Source: Syngnathus acus
Taxonomy: Eukaryota > Chordata > Actinopteri > Syngnathiformes > Syngnathidae
Assembly (NCBI RefSeq): GCF_901709675.1
Contig: NC_051100.1
Location: 7,350,786 to 7,414,785, forward strand
Reading direction: 5' to 3'
DNA: 64,000 bases
The notes beneath the pieces were generated by a model. That model worked only from the letters and a program-made list of their open reading frames with translations. It was not told where the DNA came from and ran no database searches. Within the stretch, counting starts at the first letter, position 1, and every line of letters begins with the position of its first letter. The position numbers were made by a program, and so were the translations under genes. Shown here piece by piece: positions 27,201-41,500 of the stretch.

Positions 27201-29480
27201 TTCGACTTGATTGCGGTTCTTAAAGCTTTTAAGAATGTAATGGAGATGTAATACGTGCCTGTGATTGACTGTTTTCCAACATGAAGAAACGTCTGCGCTC
27301 AGAGCATTTTAATGATGCCCAATAAGTCTTCTCCTTTGTTCGCTGTGGCAGCTCTTACAGAGACTGTTGGATGACCGTAAGCCCACAGTGGAGCTGATAA
27401 AAAGCGAAGGGGGGAAGGTTGCAGAACTGGCAGAGTCTGTGGATAAGGAAAAGGTTGCAAAAGAAGTCCAATCCCTTGGGCAGAGGTGGGACACTCTGCT
27501 CAAGAAAGCTGAGAACAGGTTGGTGTGCGCACTGTTGAGTCTATTCGTTGTATAAATAAATATCAAGTTAATTTAATATATTTGATATAATTTTGCGCTT
27601 AATAAAGTGTACCTGTTTTTATTGATACTTGAGAATGTTTGCATATTTTTGTGTCTTGAATAAAATCTTCCCAATATATTGGTTAGCCCCATTTAGCTAA
27701 ATAAGAGGAGACATTCATCAATATGCTGTATACTACTATTTTTTCTCCTGTATGTGTCAGGCATAAGCAACTGCAAAGCATTTTGGTGGTCACTCAGCAG
27801 TTCCATGAGACTTTAGAACCTCTGAGCGATTGGCTCGCCGCCACAGAGAAGCGCCTCTCCAACTCAGAACCAGTTGGCACGGAAACATCGAAGCTGGAAG
27901 AACAGATCTCCCATCATAAGGTAATCATGTCATGTTCACCAGTGCACCACCCCTTAAGTTCTTTTATCCATCCAGTTTTTATATTTTATACTTTTCATTT
28001 GTTCCATTTCCATTCAATTTCAGTTGCTTTTCTGTTTGTCTTTTCTGTTTGTGTCGCATTGCTTCCCATCATGCTCAGACCATAGAAGAGGAGATAATGA
28101 ATCGCAGTAAAGACCTGTTTCATGCTGTCAGTCTGGGTCAGATGCTCAAAGCTGTGAGCTCTGTCGATGACAAGGACTTTGTTCAGTCCAAGCTGGACGC
28201 CACGCAGGCCGCTTACATTGAGCTGCAGGAGCGCTGCAGAAGGAAAGCCGAGTTACTGCAGCAGGCCCTGGCCAACGCCCAGCTCTTTGGAGAGGACGAG
28301 GTGGCCCTCATGAACTGGCTCAGTGAGGCACACGCACGTTTGAAGGAAGTGTCCGTGGAGGACCACATAGTAGACACACTTGAAAAGCAGACGGCAGAGC
28401 AACTGGTACACACTTCTTCCCGGGCCCAGCATCCTTTTATCTTTTCTGTCAAGTTAATCATTTTTCAGTTGGTTTTAAATGTTGTCGTTTTTCAATATAT
28501 TTTAATCTCCAAAGACATTTGTCACTGTTTTAAGGTTGTACTTTTCATTTTAGGCTTTACACAATGATATTGAATTGAGGAAGAAGAATGTTGACCAAGC
28601 CCTCTTCAATGGAATGGAACTATTGAAGCAAACAACAGGTATACTCCCTCATAGTACAATAGTCGACCGCCAAAGCTTTGACTCATTCACTGTCAAGCCC
28701 TATAATAAATACGCGGTCCTCTTATTACAGGTGATGAGGTTGTTGTTATCCAAGGAAAATTAGATGGAATCAAAACAAAGTATGCTGAGATCACCTCCAT
28801 GAGTGAAAATGTTTTGAACACACTGGAGCGTGTTTTGAGTCTCTCCACAAAGCTGCACCAAACACACGATGATCTGAGCACCTGGCTGGTAAAGGCTGAG
28901 GCCCAAGTCAGTTCTTATGTGGATCAGGAGCCAATCGGCGAGCAGCTCACTCAAGCCCAAAACGTTCAAAAGGTAAGCTGTAAAAATAATTTTATCTTTA
29001 GATAGCATGCTCCAATTCCCCACACTGGTGAATAAATACAGTACTGATGAAACAATTAAATTAGATGCATAATATTGAGTATATCAGACATAAAATAATC
29101 CAGTAAAGCAATGTTGCAAATGTTTGTTTTGATATTTACATTACTACTACAACAACAACAATTTTATGGTATGTGCAACAATGATGACACCACACAATTT
29201 TTATGTATACTGATATAACCTGTTTTCCAGACTTTGCTCAAGGAGACGAAAGACAAAAAAGCTGCAGTGGACAAGCTGAATGAATTGAGTACTTCCCTGC
29301 TGGATCTCATTCCCTGGCACACCCGAGAAGGTCTTGACAAGCTGGTGACGGAGGACAATGAGCGGTACAGAGCTGTCTGTGACAGCATCACTCAGCAGGT
29401 CGACCGGATCAACGCAGACATTCTCAAGTCACAGCAGGTGAGCCAGAATGAATGGAGTGATTTTCCTCAGCTAGCCCCCC

Positions 29481-29511
<31 letters not shown>

Positions 29512-32500
29512 ACACTCTGTTTTAATCGACTTTAGCTGTCTTCCATTTCTTTGAGAGTAATTCTGTTTTGTGTTTTCCACCAAGTTTGAAGAAGCAGCAG
29601 ATTCTGAACTAGCATGGCTTACAGATGCTGAGAGTAAGCTACTGTCAATGGGCGGAATCAAATTGGGACAGGACCAAACTGCAGCCCAACTACAAGCACA
29701 TAAGGTCAGTTTATTTGAGGGTGTGATTTGTTCAACTTTAAACCAAACTCACTTAAGTGTGTTTTCTAGGCCTTTTCTATGGATATTATGAGGCACAAAG
29801 ATTCCGTGGATGCAATAGTGAAAACAGGAAAATCCATCATGAGCAGCAAAAAAACAGAGGAAAAGGAATTGTTAAAGGTGAAAAACAATCTCAAATATTT
29901 ATGTATCTGCTGTCTTCTACATATATAACAATATCTTGTCTCATATCAGGCCAAGACCCAGACTCTCGTAGAGAAGTATGGTGCGGTGAGTCAGCTGAAC
30001 TCCGAGCGCTCTCTGCAGCTGGAAAGAGCTCAGTCTCTTGCAAGCCAGTTTTGGGAAACCTATGAAGAATTGTCACCGTGGCTTCAGGAAACCCTGAAGA
30101 CCTTCAACCAGCTGCCTCCACCCGCCATCGAGTATGACACGCTCAAGCAGCAACAAGAGGAACTAAGGGTAAGAATGCGCTGGTGGTAAAATCAACATCT
30201 TCATTTAAAAGCCTTACAAGTTGCTTAAAAAAAATGTATGTCCTCTAAAGCAAATGCGGGAGCTGATTGCTGAACACAAACCACACATAGACAAGATGAA
30301 TAAGACAGGACCTCAGTTATTGGAACTGAGTCCTGAGGAAGGGCTGCCCATCAGGGAGAAGTACACAACGTCCGAGCAGCTGTACACCAAATTGAAGAGT
30401 GACGTCAAACAGAGAGCAGCCGAGCTAGATGAGGCCATCTCCAAATCCACTCAGGTGAAAAGGCATTTTTTTCCTGCGCATTTTTTTGAATCACATTTAC
30501 CTGGTCACTGTATCATGAGGCTTTTCCAATAATTACATTGTAAAAGTTATTTCCCCCCCAATACAATAGTGACCCAAATCACTCCTTTTCATTCCACACT
30601 AGTTCCATGATAAAATTGACCCCATGCTGGAATCCTTGGAGCGGATTGCTGAGCGCCTGCATCAGCCTCCCTCCATTTCAGCGGAGGTGGACAAAATCAA
30701 GGAGCAGATAACAGAGAATAAAAGTGTTAGTGTGGACCTGGAGAAACTGCAGCCTTCCTTTGAGACCCTGAAGCAGCGAGGCGAGGAGATGATTGCGCGG
30801 TCCAAAGACAGAGCATTATCTGCCAAAGGTAGCCTTCACATATTTTATTTCATTATTATTATTGTTTTTATTATTATTATTATTATTATTATATTCCTCC
30901 CACTAGTTGTACGAGACAAAATGGACCATATGGTGTTCCTATGGAGTGATATTCAAGTCTTGCTGGAGGAGCGCGAGGCCAAGCTATTGGATGTGATGGA
31001 CCTCGCCGAAAGGTTCTGGTGCGATCACTGCACTCTGATCGCCACCATCAAGGACACCCAGGACTTGCTGAGGGAACTGGAAGAGCCAGGGGTGGATCCT
31101 TCAGTTGTCAAACAGCAACAGGAGTTTGTTGAGGTCTGCGCAGAAACAGCTGCTACATAAAAAGGGAAAAAGACGGATGGGAGGTTTCATTTTGCATTTT
31201 ATCTCCATAGGGTTTTAAAGAGGAGATTGATGGGCTTCAAGAGGAGCTGGATTCTGTTAGAAACCAAGGCTCTGAGCTCATGACAGCCTGCGGAGAACCT
31301 GACAAACCTGTGATAAAGAAAAGCATTGATGAGGTGTGAAATCATTTTTAATGATCCATTCAATCATTCTTTCAGAGTGCTTTGTATCATTCATGTGGTG
31401 TTTCTGCACCAGGTGAACTCGGCATGGGAAAACCTCAACAAGACTTGGAAAGAGCGAGTTGACAGGCTGGAGGAGGCCATGCAGGGTGCAGTGCAATTCC
31501 AGGATGGCCTGCAGGTGCGTTGGTCATTGCTTATTCACTTGCGGAACCATAAACTGATAAAGATGTCAAGTTTGTACGTCATCTGGATTGATGCAATTAC
31601 TTGTCAGTATATGTCTTTGAAGACTAGTTGGTAAATTGATGATATTATTTTATCAAAGGGCCGATGGAATTATTGTGGTACTTTCATTCTCTTGCATCTG
31701 GGAATTTTTCCCACTTGGATATATTACGGTGTTCTATGACCATGCATGTCTTGTAGGAGAAGATTAATGATTGTTGTAAAAGTCAAACTTTTTTTAAATT
31801 ATGTGCCTTTTCAGTTTGTGCAGCAGTGATAAGAATATATGAAAACTCACATTGCGCCAGACTGTTTTCAAGGCCGTTGGTTTAAAACCACACTAGGCAG
31901 ATTGCAGTGCCATCCATCACAGTCAGCTACAATGTTTTATGAGCATCCAATTAATTGCGACGCCACCCACGCTGCTTTACTATATTTGGATCAAACTGCA
32001 ACCCACATGAATTGTCCCTCCATCCAACTGCTTTGATATGAGTAATTGTAAAATTACCTTTTACAATCCTTTTAAATGATACGAGACTGTTTTTTGTCCT
32101 TGTTCTTTAACAATTTTTATATGGATTTACTTCAGAGCAGTCTGGGCTAAGTTTGACTTCTGGTAACGTGTTTTGTTTGCCTTGCACGCAGGGTATGTTT
32201 GACTGGGTGGATATCCTGGAGAGCAAACTGGACTCCATGTCACCTGTGGGCACAGACCTCGAAACTGTCAAGCAGCAAATTGTTGAGCTCAAGGTATAGT
32301 ATAGACGTAAATAAATGAGAAGGTGCAGATGTGCAGTTCTTGTATGTATGCTTTCATATCTATATTGCCAATATGATTTTTTAATGTTTTTAAGGAGTTC
32401 AAAGTCGAGTCGTACCAGCTGCAGATTGAGATGGAGCGCCTGAACCACCAAGCGGGCCTCCTTCTCAAGAAGGTGACAGAGGAGTCCGACCGCTGCGCCA

Positions 32501-35500
32501 TCCAGGAGCCGATGTACGAGCTTAAAATGCTGTGGGGAAACCTGGATGAGAAGATCATCAGCCGGCAGGTGCCCAAAAATCAAAGAACGGTTGATATCTT
32601 AGTGGGGGTGTCACTGCACCATGTAAATGTGTTTTATATTGTTACTTCAGCACAAACTAGAGGGAGGCCTTCTTGCACTGGGACAGTTCCAGCATGCACT
32701 GGACGAGCTGTTGGCCTGGATGAACCACACTGAGGAGCTGCTCAATGAGCAGAGAAAGGCAGGGGGAGACCCCAAAGCTATTGAAATTGAGCTGGCCAAG
32801 CATCATGTAAGTATTCTCACTTCTTATCTCTTTGTTGAGCATACATACAGTCAATATTTTTTATGAAGACAGACAACCAGGGGAAGGGGTTTGTTGATGC
32901 CCTATTTAATGTAGTTCCTCACCATTTTCTCTCCTCAGGTCCTTCAAATTGACGTACTGGCTCACAAGTCAACAGTTGAGACGGTGAACAAAGCAGGGAA
33001 TGACCTCGTGGAATCCAGTGCTGGAGAGGAAGCCTCTTGCCTGAGGAGCAAACTGGAGAACCTCGACCAGCGCTGGAAGGCCATCTTGGAAAAGACTGAG
33101 CAGAGGAAGCAGCAACTGGAAAGCGCTCTGCTTCAGGTATATAAAGACATGATGAGATATTTATCTGACATTTCTTTAGCTGCTTCGTTCAATTCTTGTC
33201 GAGTCGTATAAATAGCTTTGGCATTACAATCAGATGTGAGGATTAATCAGATGTTTTTTTATGTTAACATATGTGCAACAGAATGTCTATCAAGCACAGT
33301 TTTGGTCGCAAAATGAATGAGTCAAAGAAATGCGAACCTCTCCCATCGCAGCTTTCCGCACAATGAGTATGTGTGACATCTTTTGTCTGACTCAGGTTGT
33401 ATTGTGTTGTAGGCCCAGGGTTTCCATGGTGAGGTGGAAGATATGCTGCAATGGCTGAAAGACACAGAACGTCAGCTGTTGGCTTCAAAGGCTGTGGGAG
33501 GCTTACCAGACACAGCCCGCGAGCAGCTTAACGTCCATCTGGTACGTGTTTAACAATGCCAGAGTGAGTATGCAGATGGCCTGGTCCTCGAGGAGACGGA
33601 TGCTCTCCTCTGTGTTGATCTGAAGTGTGAGACACTGATGGTTTCCCACTGCAGAAGATGACCAAAAGACATCATGATGTTTTTAACCTTTTCAGTATTA
33701 TCTGACTTCCATGTCTCCAGGAATGTTGTGTTTTCTCCTTTTTTCTCCATTTATGGTACTTCTACAGCTCATTGCCTCTTAGCAACATTATTTCTAGATT
33801 ACTTGCTAAAGTACCAACATGATACTGTTTAAATGTTTGTGGGAACATGGTGGCTTTTGGCAGGTTTTGCATTTCATTGCTGACCTTGAATGTTCTCCTC
33901 CAAATGACTGTTGCATTATGTCACCTACGCAGGAGTTGTGTTCTGCCTTGGAGATAAAGGAGGAGCTATACAAGGAGCTGATGACCAAAGGTCAACAGCT
34001 GCTCGCTATGATGCCCGAGGGCAACACGGAGCAGGACCTCAACAACCTGAAAGACAAATGGGAAGCCGTGCAGGCCAAAGTTGCTGAAAGGAAGGTAAGC
34101 ATCGCTGTGATGATGAGGAATTGGATTATCGTTTTCAAATTGCAACAACAAATATGTACCATATAGCAAGCATACTATAATAATGCTGAGTGTACAGCAA
34201 CATAAAAAAACGACAAATTATAATGCATGAAGAGTCAGCAAGGTTCGGCTCCTCTGCAACAGGAATGAGAACAGTGTTATAGAAAATGAATTATGAAGCA
34301 TACACCATAATCAAAGAAAATATTTTACTGTGAGCAATATAAATGAATCCCGTCATAAAAGCGCTCAACATGTTCCTACTTGTTTAGCGACAATAAATAA
34401 ATACCATCCTTTGAAAAAGCCCAAGTGAGTCTCTCACTACAAATATGGCCTGGCCTCTCACCGAACAGTCTCTCTTTACTTTGGTCCCATTCCCAGAATC
34501 ACAGAGCCTTCTGCAGCCAAACAAAGTGTTCCAAAAATAGAATAAAGAACTGACAACTCTTGAGTTCACTTTTAGCGCTCCCACTGACATATGGGAGAGA
34601 CACAGCATGAAACATCAGCTCGCTGACATCATTAGAATGACCGTGTGACATGCGGCCCAACGGATGTTTCTCCCTCATTCGATTAAAAATCCATTAGTCC
34701 GAATCTGCTTCATTATCGGCTTTTACGGCGATATGAACTTCCTCATTCGGTTAGGGCTCATGTTTGCGATGAGCCTCTTTATCTTCCAGCAACAGTTTGC
34801 TTTGTGATTCATGATTGAAAATTCTTTGATACTGCATCTGTGTTTAATAAAGTCTGAAAGGATGGAGCATGATTGTGTTTTATGTCCATAGGTCAAACTG
34901 GAGGAGGCCTTGACGCTGGCCACAGATTTCCACAACTCTCTGCAAGACTTCATCAACTGGCTGACCCAAGCAGAGCAGACGCTGAACATGGTGTCGCCCG
35001 CCTCTCTGATTCTGGAAACCAGTCTGTTTCAGATTGATGAGCATAAGGTAAGAGAGAACACTTACACAACCTCCAATGCATTTTTGTTATTATTTGGACC
35101 TAAATGTCAAATAAACTCGTTTCTCTCCCAGATTGTTTGTCATTCAACTAAAAGGCTTAAAAATGACGCTCCTCTCTCCTGTGCAGGTGTTTGTGACAGA
35201 GGTCAACTCTCACAGAGATGACATCATCGAGCTGGACAAGACAGGCACGCAGTTAAAGTACTTCAGCCAGAAGCAGGATGTGGTTCTGATCAAGAACCTG
35301 CTCCTGAGTGTGCAAGGTCGCTGGGAAAAGCTGGTGCAGCGATCTGTGGAACGCGGTCGTGTTTTGGACGATGCCAGGAAGAGAGCGAAACAGGTACTTG
35401 CCGGCTGAAATCACACATATTCCCCAATCTTACCATATTTCCTATTCACCTTATTTTGGTGATACTAAAAAGTGACTAACATTCATCTCACTTGTCCTCA

Positions 35501-38500
35501 GTTCCATGAAAACTGGAGTAAACTAATCGAATGGTTGGATGACTGTGAGAAGACGCTAGACTCTGAAGTGGAAATTGCCAATGAGCCAGACAAAATCAAG
35601 AAGCAGCTTTCGCAACACAAGGTGAGCACAATTTGAACTTGGCAAACATATAGGCACCTCGTTAAATGATGTCATGCGGACAACAACAAAAATGTATATT
35701 TAACCATCTGAACTCAGAAAGAATGAGGGGTGGGAATGTTCTCAGTAAAGCCTTTTGCGATGAATTACACTATAGTGCATACATTAGTCACGCTTCTGAT
35801 TCTATCACAGGCCACATAATCCCCCTCTCTGCAATGGTGCACGGGCAGACTGCGTTAATCCTGTCATAATACTGGGATAGAGCAAATGTATTTGGGGTGG
35901 CTGTGCTTTGGGATACTTTTAATCTCTTTGGAGCTGTGTGGCTCTTGAGTTTTGACCCATTTTTGGTTTGCCGTACAGGAGGCTATGTTTCTAATCAGAA
36001 TGCACACATGCAAATTTTAAGATACTGAGATGCAGTCAGAGGTAGGATTAGGAAGGCTCACGTAAAAACTGCCAAACAAATCGAGTGAGTTACCCTGTTG
36101 CGACCCCAGACCGGTGTCATATGTATGGTTTTCTTTCAAACAGGAGTTCCAGAAGGCTTTGGGCAGTAAGCATTCGGTGTATGATACCACCTCGAGAACT
36201 GGACGAGCCCTCAAGGACAAGACTTCGCTTCAGGATGATAATCAGAAACTGGATGACATGCTGAGTGAACTGAGGGACAAATGGGACACTGTTTGTGGAA
36301 AGTCCATAGAGAGGTAAAGTTACGCACAGGTCAGGTTTTATTTAGAACAGATTTTGGACATCTCAAAATCAGCTAAAAAATTTTATCTCCTTTGCTTTGT
36401 TGAATTTTATTTTTTTCTTCCGCTTTTGTGTTTTAATATGTAAAAAAAAAAACAGATGTTGTTGATTATATCAATGCATTTCTAATTATCCTGCTTTTCA
36501 GTTTAGGGGCAGATTTCCTGCATAGCTTGGTAATTTGTTGATGATTTGTGCATGTTTGCGCAGGCAAAACAAGCTGGAGGAGGCATTGTTGTTCTCCGGC
36601 CAGTTCAAAGACGCTCTGCAGGCTCTCATCGACTGGCTGTACAAAGTGGAGCCTCAGATGGCTGAAGACCAGCCAGTTCACGGAGACATCGACCTGATTT
36701 TGAACCTGATAGACAACCACAAGGTCCAAACTTCTGCCGTCTCAAAAACAAAATCACGTTCCATAGTTATTTTATTGTATCACAATAGAAAACAAAAGAC
36801 TAATGACAAATTGCTCGTTTTCTGCATGTTCGAGATCATGTCAACGTTTGTTCATGTCCTTCACTTTTAATGCGCTGCAGGTTTTCCAGAAGGAACTGGG
36901 AAAGAAGACAGTCAGCGTCCAGGCCCTCAAACGCTCGGCCAGGGAGCTGATTGACAGCAGTCACGACGACTCCTCATGGGTCAAAGTTCAAATGCAGGAC
37001 TTAAGCACTCGCTGGGAGACGGTGTGCAACCTTTCGGTGTCCAAGCAGACGCGTCTGGAGCAGGCCCTGTGCCAGGCTGAGGAGTTTCACTCCACGGTTC
37101 ACATCCTGCTAGAGTGGCTGGCCGAGGCCGAGCAGAGTTTGCGTTTCCATGGCAGCCTGCCCGACGATGAAGAGGCTCTCCGTGCACTTATTGATCAGCA
37201 CAAGGCAAGCTGTGCTGATATTCCGTTTTTTTTTATTGTTCACTTTATACTTACCCATTTGATTGTGTTTGGCTGTTGAAATGTTTGTGGTTCTCAATCT
37301 TCTTCATGTGTTTCTGTCCTCTTTAAAGGAGTTCATGAAGAAACTGGAAGAAAAGCGTGTTGCTCTGAATAAAGCCATCAGTCTGGGTGAGGCTATTCTG
37401 AGCATCTGCCATCCCGACTCCATCACAACCATCAAACACTGGAACACAATCATTAAAGCCCGGTTTGAAGAGGTAAATGCTGCTCCTTAGTTTTTTGTGG
37501 TTTATTCCACACATAGAGCTGTTGTCACGTTTCTCGTGTAGGTACAAGCGTGGGCCAGGCAGCACCAGCAGCGACTAGCCGCAGCTCTCAGTGAGTTCTT
37601 AGCCACTCAAGACTTGCTGGAGAACCTTTTGACTTGGCTCCAATGGGCTGAGTCAAACTTGAGTGACAAAGACAAGGAAGTCCTACCGCAGGAGATCCAG
37701 GAGATCAAAAGTCTCATCGCAGAACACCAGGTGAGAAAATCGTTTTCATTCAGGTTTTTCAATGATGTAAAGATCAAATCAGGCTTGTATGGGAATTGTT
37801 GGACTGATCCATTCATGCAATAGTAATTTTAAAAGCCTTCCACAAATTTCAATGGATATTGTTTCACGTTTTGTGTGAATCCTCTTAACGAGCCGGGAAC
37901 AATGCCTAACTTGTACCTGACACGTAACTAGATACATTCTTATTGCTTCATCCTGCAGACGTTTATGGAGGAAATGACCAGGAAGCAACCAGATGTTGAC
38001 AAAATCACAAAAACACACAAAAGGAAAGCGGCTCTGGAACCTCAGATCCACTCTCAGATCCCCGTGCTGGACAAAGGAAGAGCTGGAAGTATGCATCACA
38101 GATTTAAACCTTCCAAAGCACAACTTGCGCCATCTGGCAAGTGATGAGTCACTGCAGGGTGACTCAACATCCGCATTGTGTTCACTTTGGCACCTGGAGT
38201 GACATCATCACCGATTTATCATATAGCTCCAAAACACTTTCCATCCACTTCTGAAGGTTTTTGTTTTGTGCTTCCAGGAAAACGTTCTCCCACTCAAACC
38301 ATGTATGCGTCAGCGACACAAGCACCCATCGAAACCAAAAATCCCCGTGTCAACCTGCTGGTCAGTAAATGGCAGCACGTGTGGCTGCTGGCTCTAGACA
38401 GGAGGAGGAAACTAAACGACGCTTTGGATAGATTGGAGGAGGTAATGCCTGTTCGCTGTCTAATTTTAGAATGGCTTGGATCAAGTGCTTGAGTGGTTCC

Positions 38501-41500
38501 CCCACAAGTAGAAGGACAATAATTTGATTAAAATATGTCATTTAGTCACATATAATTTCTCTTTCTATCCAGTTGAAAGAGTTTGCCAACTTTGACTTTG
38601 ACGTGTGGCGGAAACGCTACATGCGCTGGATGAACCACAAAAAGTCTCGCGTCATGGACTTCTTCCGCCGCATTGACAAAGATCAGGATGGAAAAGTCAC
38701 GAGGCAGGAGTTCATTGAGGGCATCCTGTCCTCCAGTAAGTCATCAAGTTAATTATTATCATTCTTGTCATTAGCATGAAACAGAATTCTGTTGCTAAGA
38801 TATTCTGTGATGTCCCCTCAGAATTCCCCACAAGTCGACTGGAGATGAGTGCTGTGGCAGACATATTTGATCGGGACGGTGACGGCTACATCGACTACTA
38901 TGAGTTTGTTGCTGCTCTTCATCCCAACAAGGACGCCTACAAACCTTTGACAGATGCTGACAAGATTGAAGATGAGGTACCAACAATTAATTATTAATAT
39001 GCAGCGATAGCAGTTAGTTTGTGATCTGTTCAAAAATAAAATTTGGCGGATTTTATTTGTTGCTTGGCAGAAAAAAATATTTGTAATGCTAACTATCCAA
39101 TTTAGGTCACAGTGTGTCTTCAAAAATAGAATTTTACGGATTATGAGATGAATTTAATGAGGATAGCAGAGCAGAGAGGATTCATACGCAAGTAAAATGA
39201 AATGTCACTTTTATTCACCACAGCACCATCTGCTGGACTGCTTGCTTCCAATTGAAAAAAAAGTCTCACCGCATAAAACCACACTTGAATGATTTCATGT
39301 TTTTTTTTTGTTTGTTTGTTTTTGTAGGTGACCCGCCAAGTTGCCAAATGCAAATGTCCAAAACGGTTTCAAGTGGAGCAAATTGGTGCCAACAAGTACC
39401 GGGTGAGCAGAATACAAACTGATGAAAGACATAGGGATAATTATATTGTTGGTATATTGGAACTTGCAGATGGTAGGATTGTGAAGCCAAATTGTAATGT
39501 TGAACGCTAACAGGCGTGTTTTTTCTCATTGTTCTTTACACCACCAGTTTTACCTTGGAAACCAGGTACATATTGATGTTGTTTTTATTTTCTTTGCTTT
39601 TAAGAAATGGCCTTTTCATGCCCCGTGTTTGCTTTCCAATTAACACTCTGCTCAGTTCCCTGGCTGATGGTTGCAAACTGGAACTCAGAAGTAGGAAAAA
39701 GAACTGTGGCCTGTGTATTTAGTTTACAAAAATGAGATGCCAAAACATTTAATAATTTTAATAGATGAACCATGGTGTTTCTCAGAAGCAACAATAATGT
39801 TGTTAAACAATAATGTTTAATTACTATCAAAAGTATCAGGAGCTAAAATATATTTTTTAAAGTGTTTGAATTGTTAACTGAAATGGTAATTATTGTTTGT
39901 GAAACAAATAATTACATTGTGCATTTATAAATTGTTCTAAATTTCATACCAAAAATAACAACCTTTGACAATTTTGTTAACTGACCCACATTATAACATA
40001 TCATACTAAATGATTGCCTACTTTTCTTTCTAGAAAAACACACAATGTAGCATACCGGTTGACCACTTCTGAGTTTCAGTTTCTTGTGCTAAATGCCATT
40101 TCAGTCCACATTTCTATCGATTATTCATTTGCTGGCCACTTAGGAGAATTCAAGTGTTTGCTTGCTATGAGCGCTTGACTTTCATGAGAATGTCTTACCT
40201 CAACGCTGGCTGATGCTTTTTGAATTTGCTGTTTTTTTTATTTAATTTGGCCGTTCTTTAAAAAAACAAAAACAAAAACAAATGCATGTCCAAATGTAAA
40301 ATTCATGACAACCATGGGTCACATTGTTGGGTTACTGAGGGGAGGTGTATTTGAGATGGGTATTGGGCTAGTGTTGTTATTTGTTGCTATCTCACCAAAC
40401 AATGAATTGAATTAATTCTTTTGACAGTTTGGTCTGGTTCACTGCTTACATGACTCCGTAGTCGGCGATGAGACAATAGCAAACAGGGAAAATCAAAATC
40501 TAAGCCCTCACCTGCACGTTGCAGTTTTGGAAAGCTGTATCCTGGTAAATGGTTATTCTTCCAAGTGTTTCTTGTGCCTTTTTTTCTCTCCAGATTCATT
40601 ACTCAATCTCCATCACCGTTAATGTATCTGATCACGAAAATCACCAGTGACGTTCAATCATTCTGAGAATCATACCGATTGCAAGATTCTGTTCGTAATG
40701 AGATAAGATATGCTAGTTGTCAGGCACTCGCTGCAGGGTCATCAGTGTTTGCTCATGTCTGAGTGTCCCACTGTGATGGATTTAGACATTAGAGATAGTT
40801 TGAACCATTTCTCATGTATGTCGTTCGCCGCAAGCTGCCTTGGTTCTGCATCATTGTCAATGCATCTTGGATTGTACTAATGAAGTGTGTGCTGGAGGCG
40901 CTGGAGTTTGTGCGTCCATCTGATCCTGATCTGGACAGAAAGCATGTGGCCGTCTTGCGTTAATCACATGCTAAACGCTCAAGGTCAAATATCCAAGTGC
41001 TTCTTCCTCTGGTCAACCATGAGCATATCGGGCTTATTGAAAATTTTGATCAGAGGGCTTTAGTAAATGTATGACATATTTAGCACAACAGTGCCCTCTT
41101 GTGGTGTAACCCAGTATCTTTCACACCTTAACATAATGCAATCAAGCAGTAAACAAATCAGAATTTTAAAATGTGACATGATACAAATATTGGCATTATG
41201 ATAATGGAAATATAATGTGACAACAACAATACCAGCCCTAAGCAATTACATTCTAAGGGAAATAAAAGCAGTTGGACTGACCTTGACTGTCTTTGAGAAT
41301 GAAAAATAAATGTTGGTGCGTCTGTTTTGTTTGTGTATAATCTTTGCAACACACAAGGAAACAAGCTCTGATTCAAACAATTCATTATTAATTATTGATT
41401 CAATTAATTATTGATTAAGTTTTGCATGGCTCTCATATTCACACCCAAAAAAGTGAGCTCTATCTCAAGCTCAATCTAGTTTCCAGTGTTGCTCAGGTTG

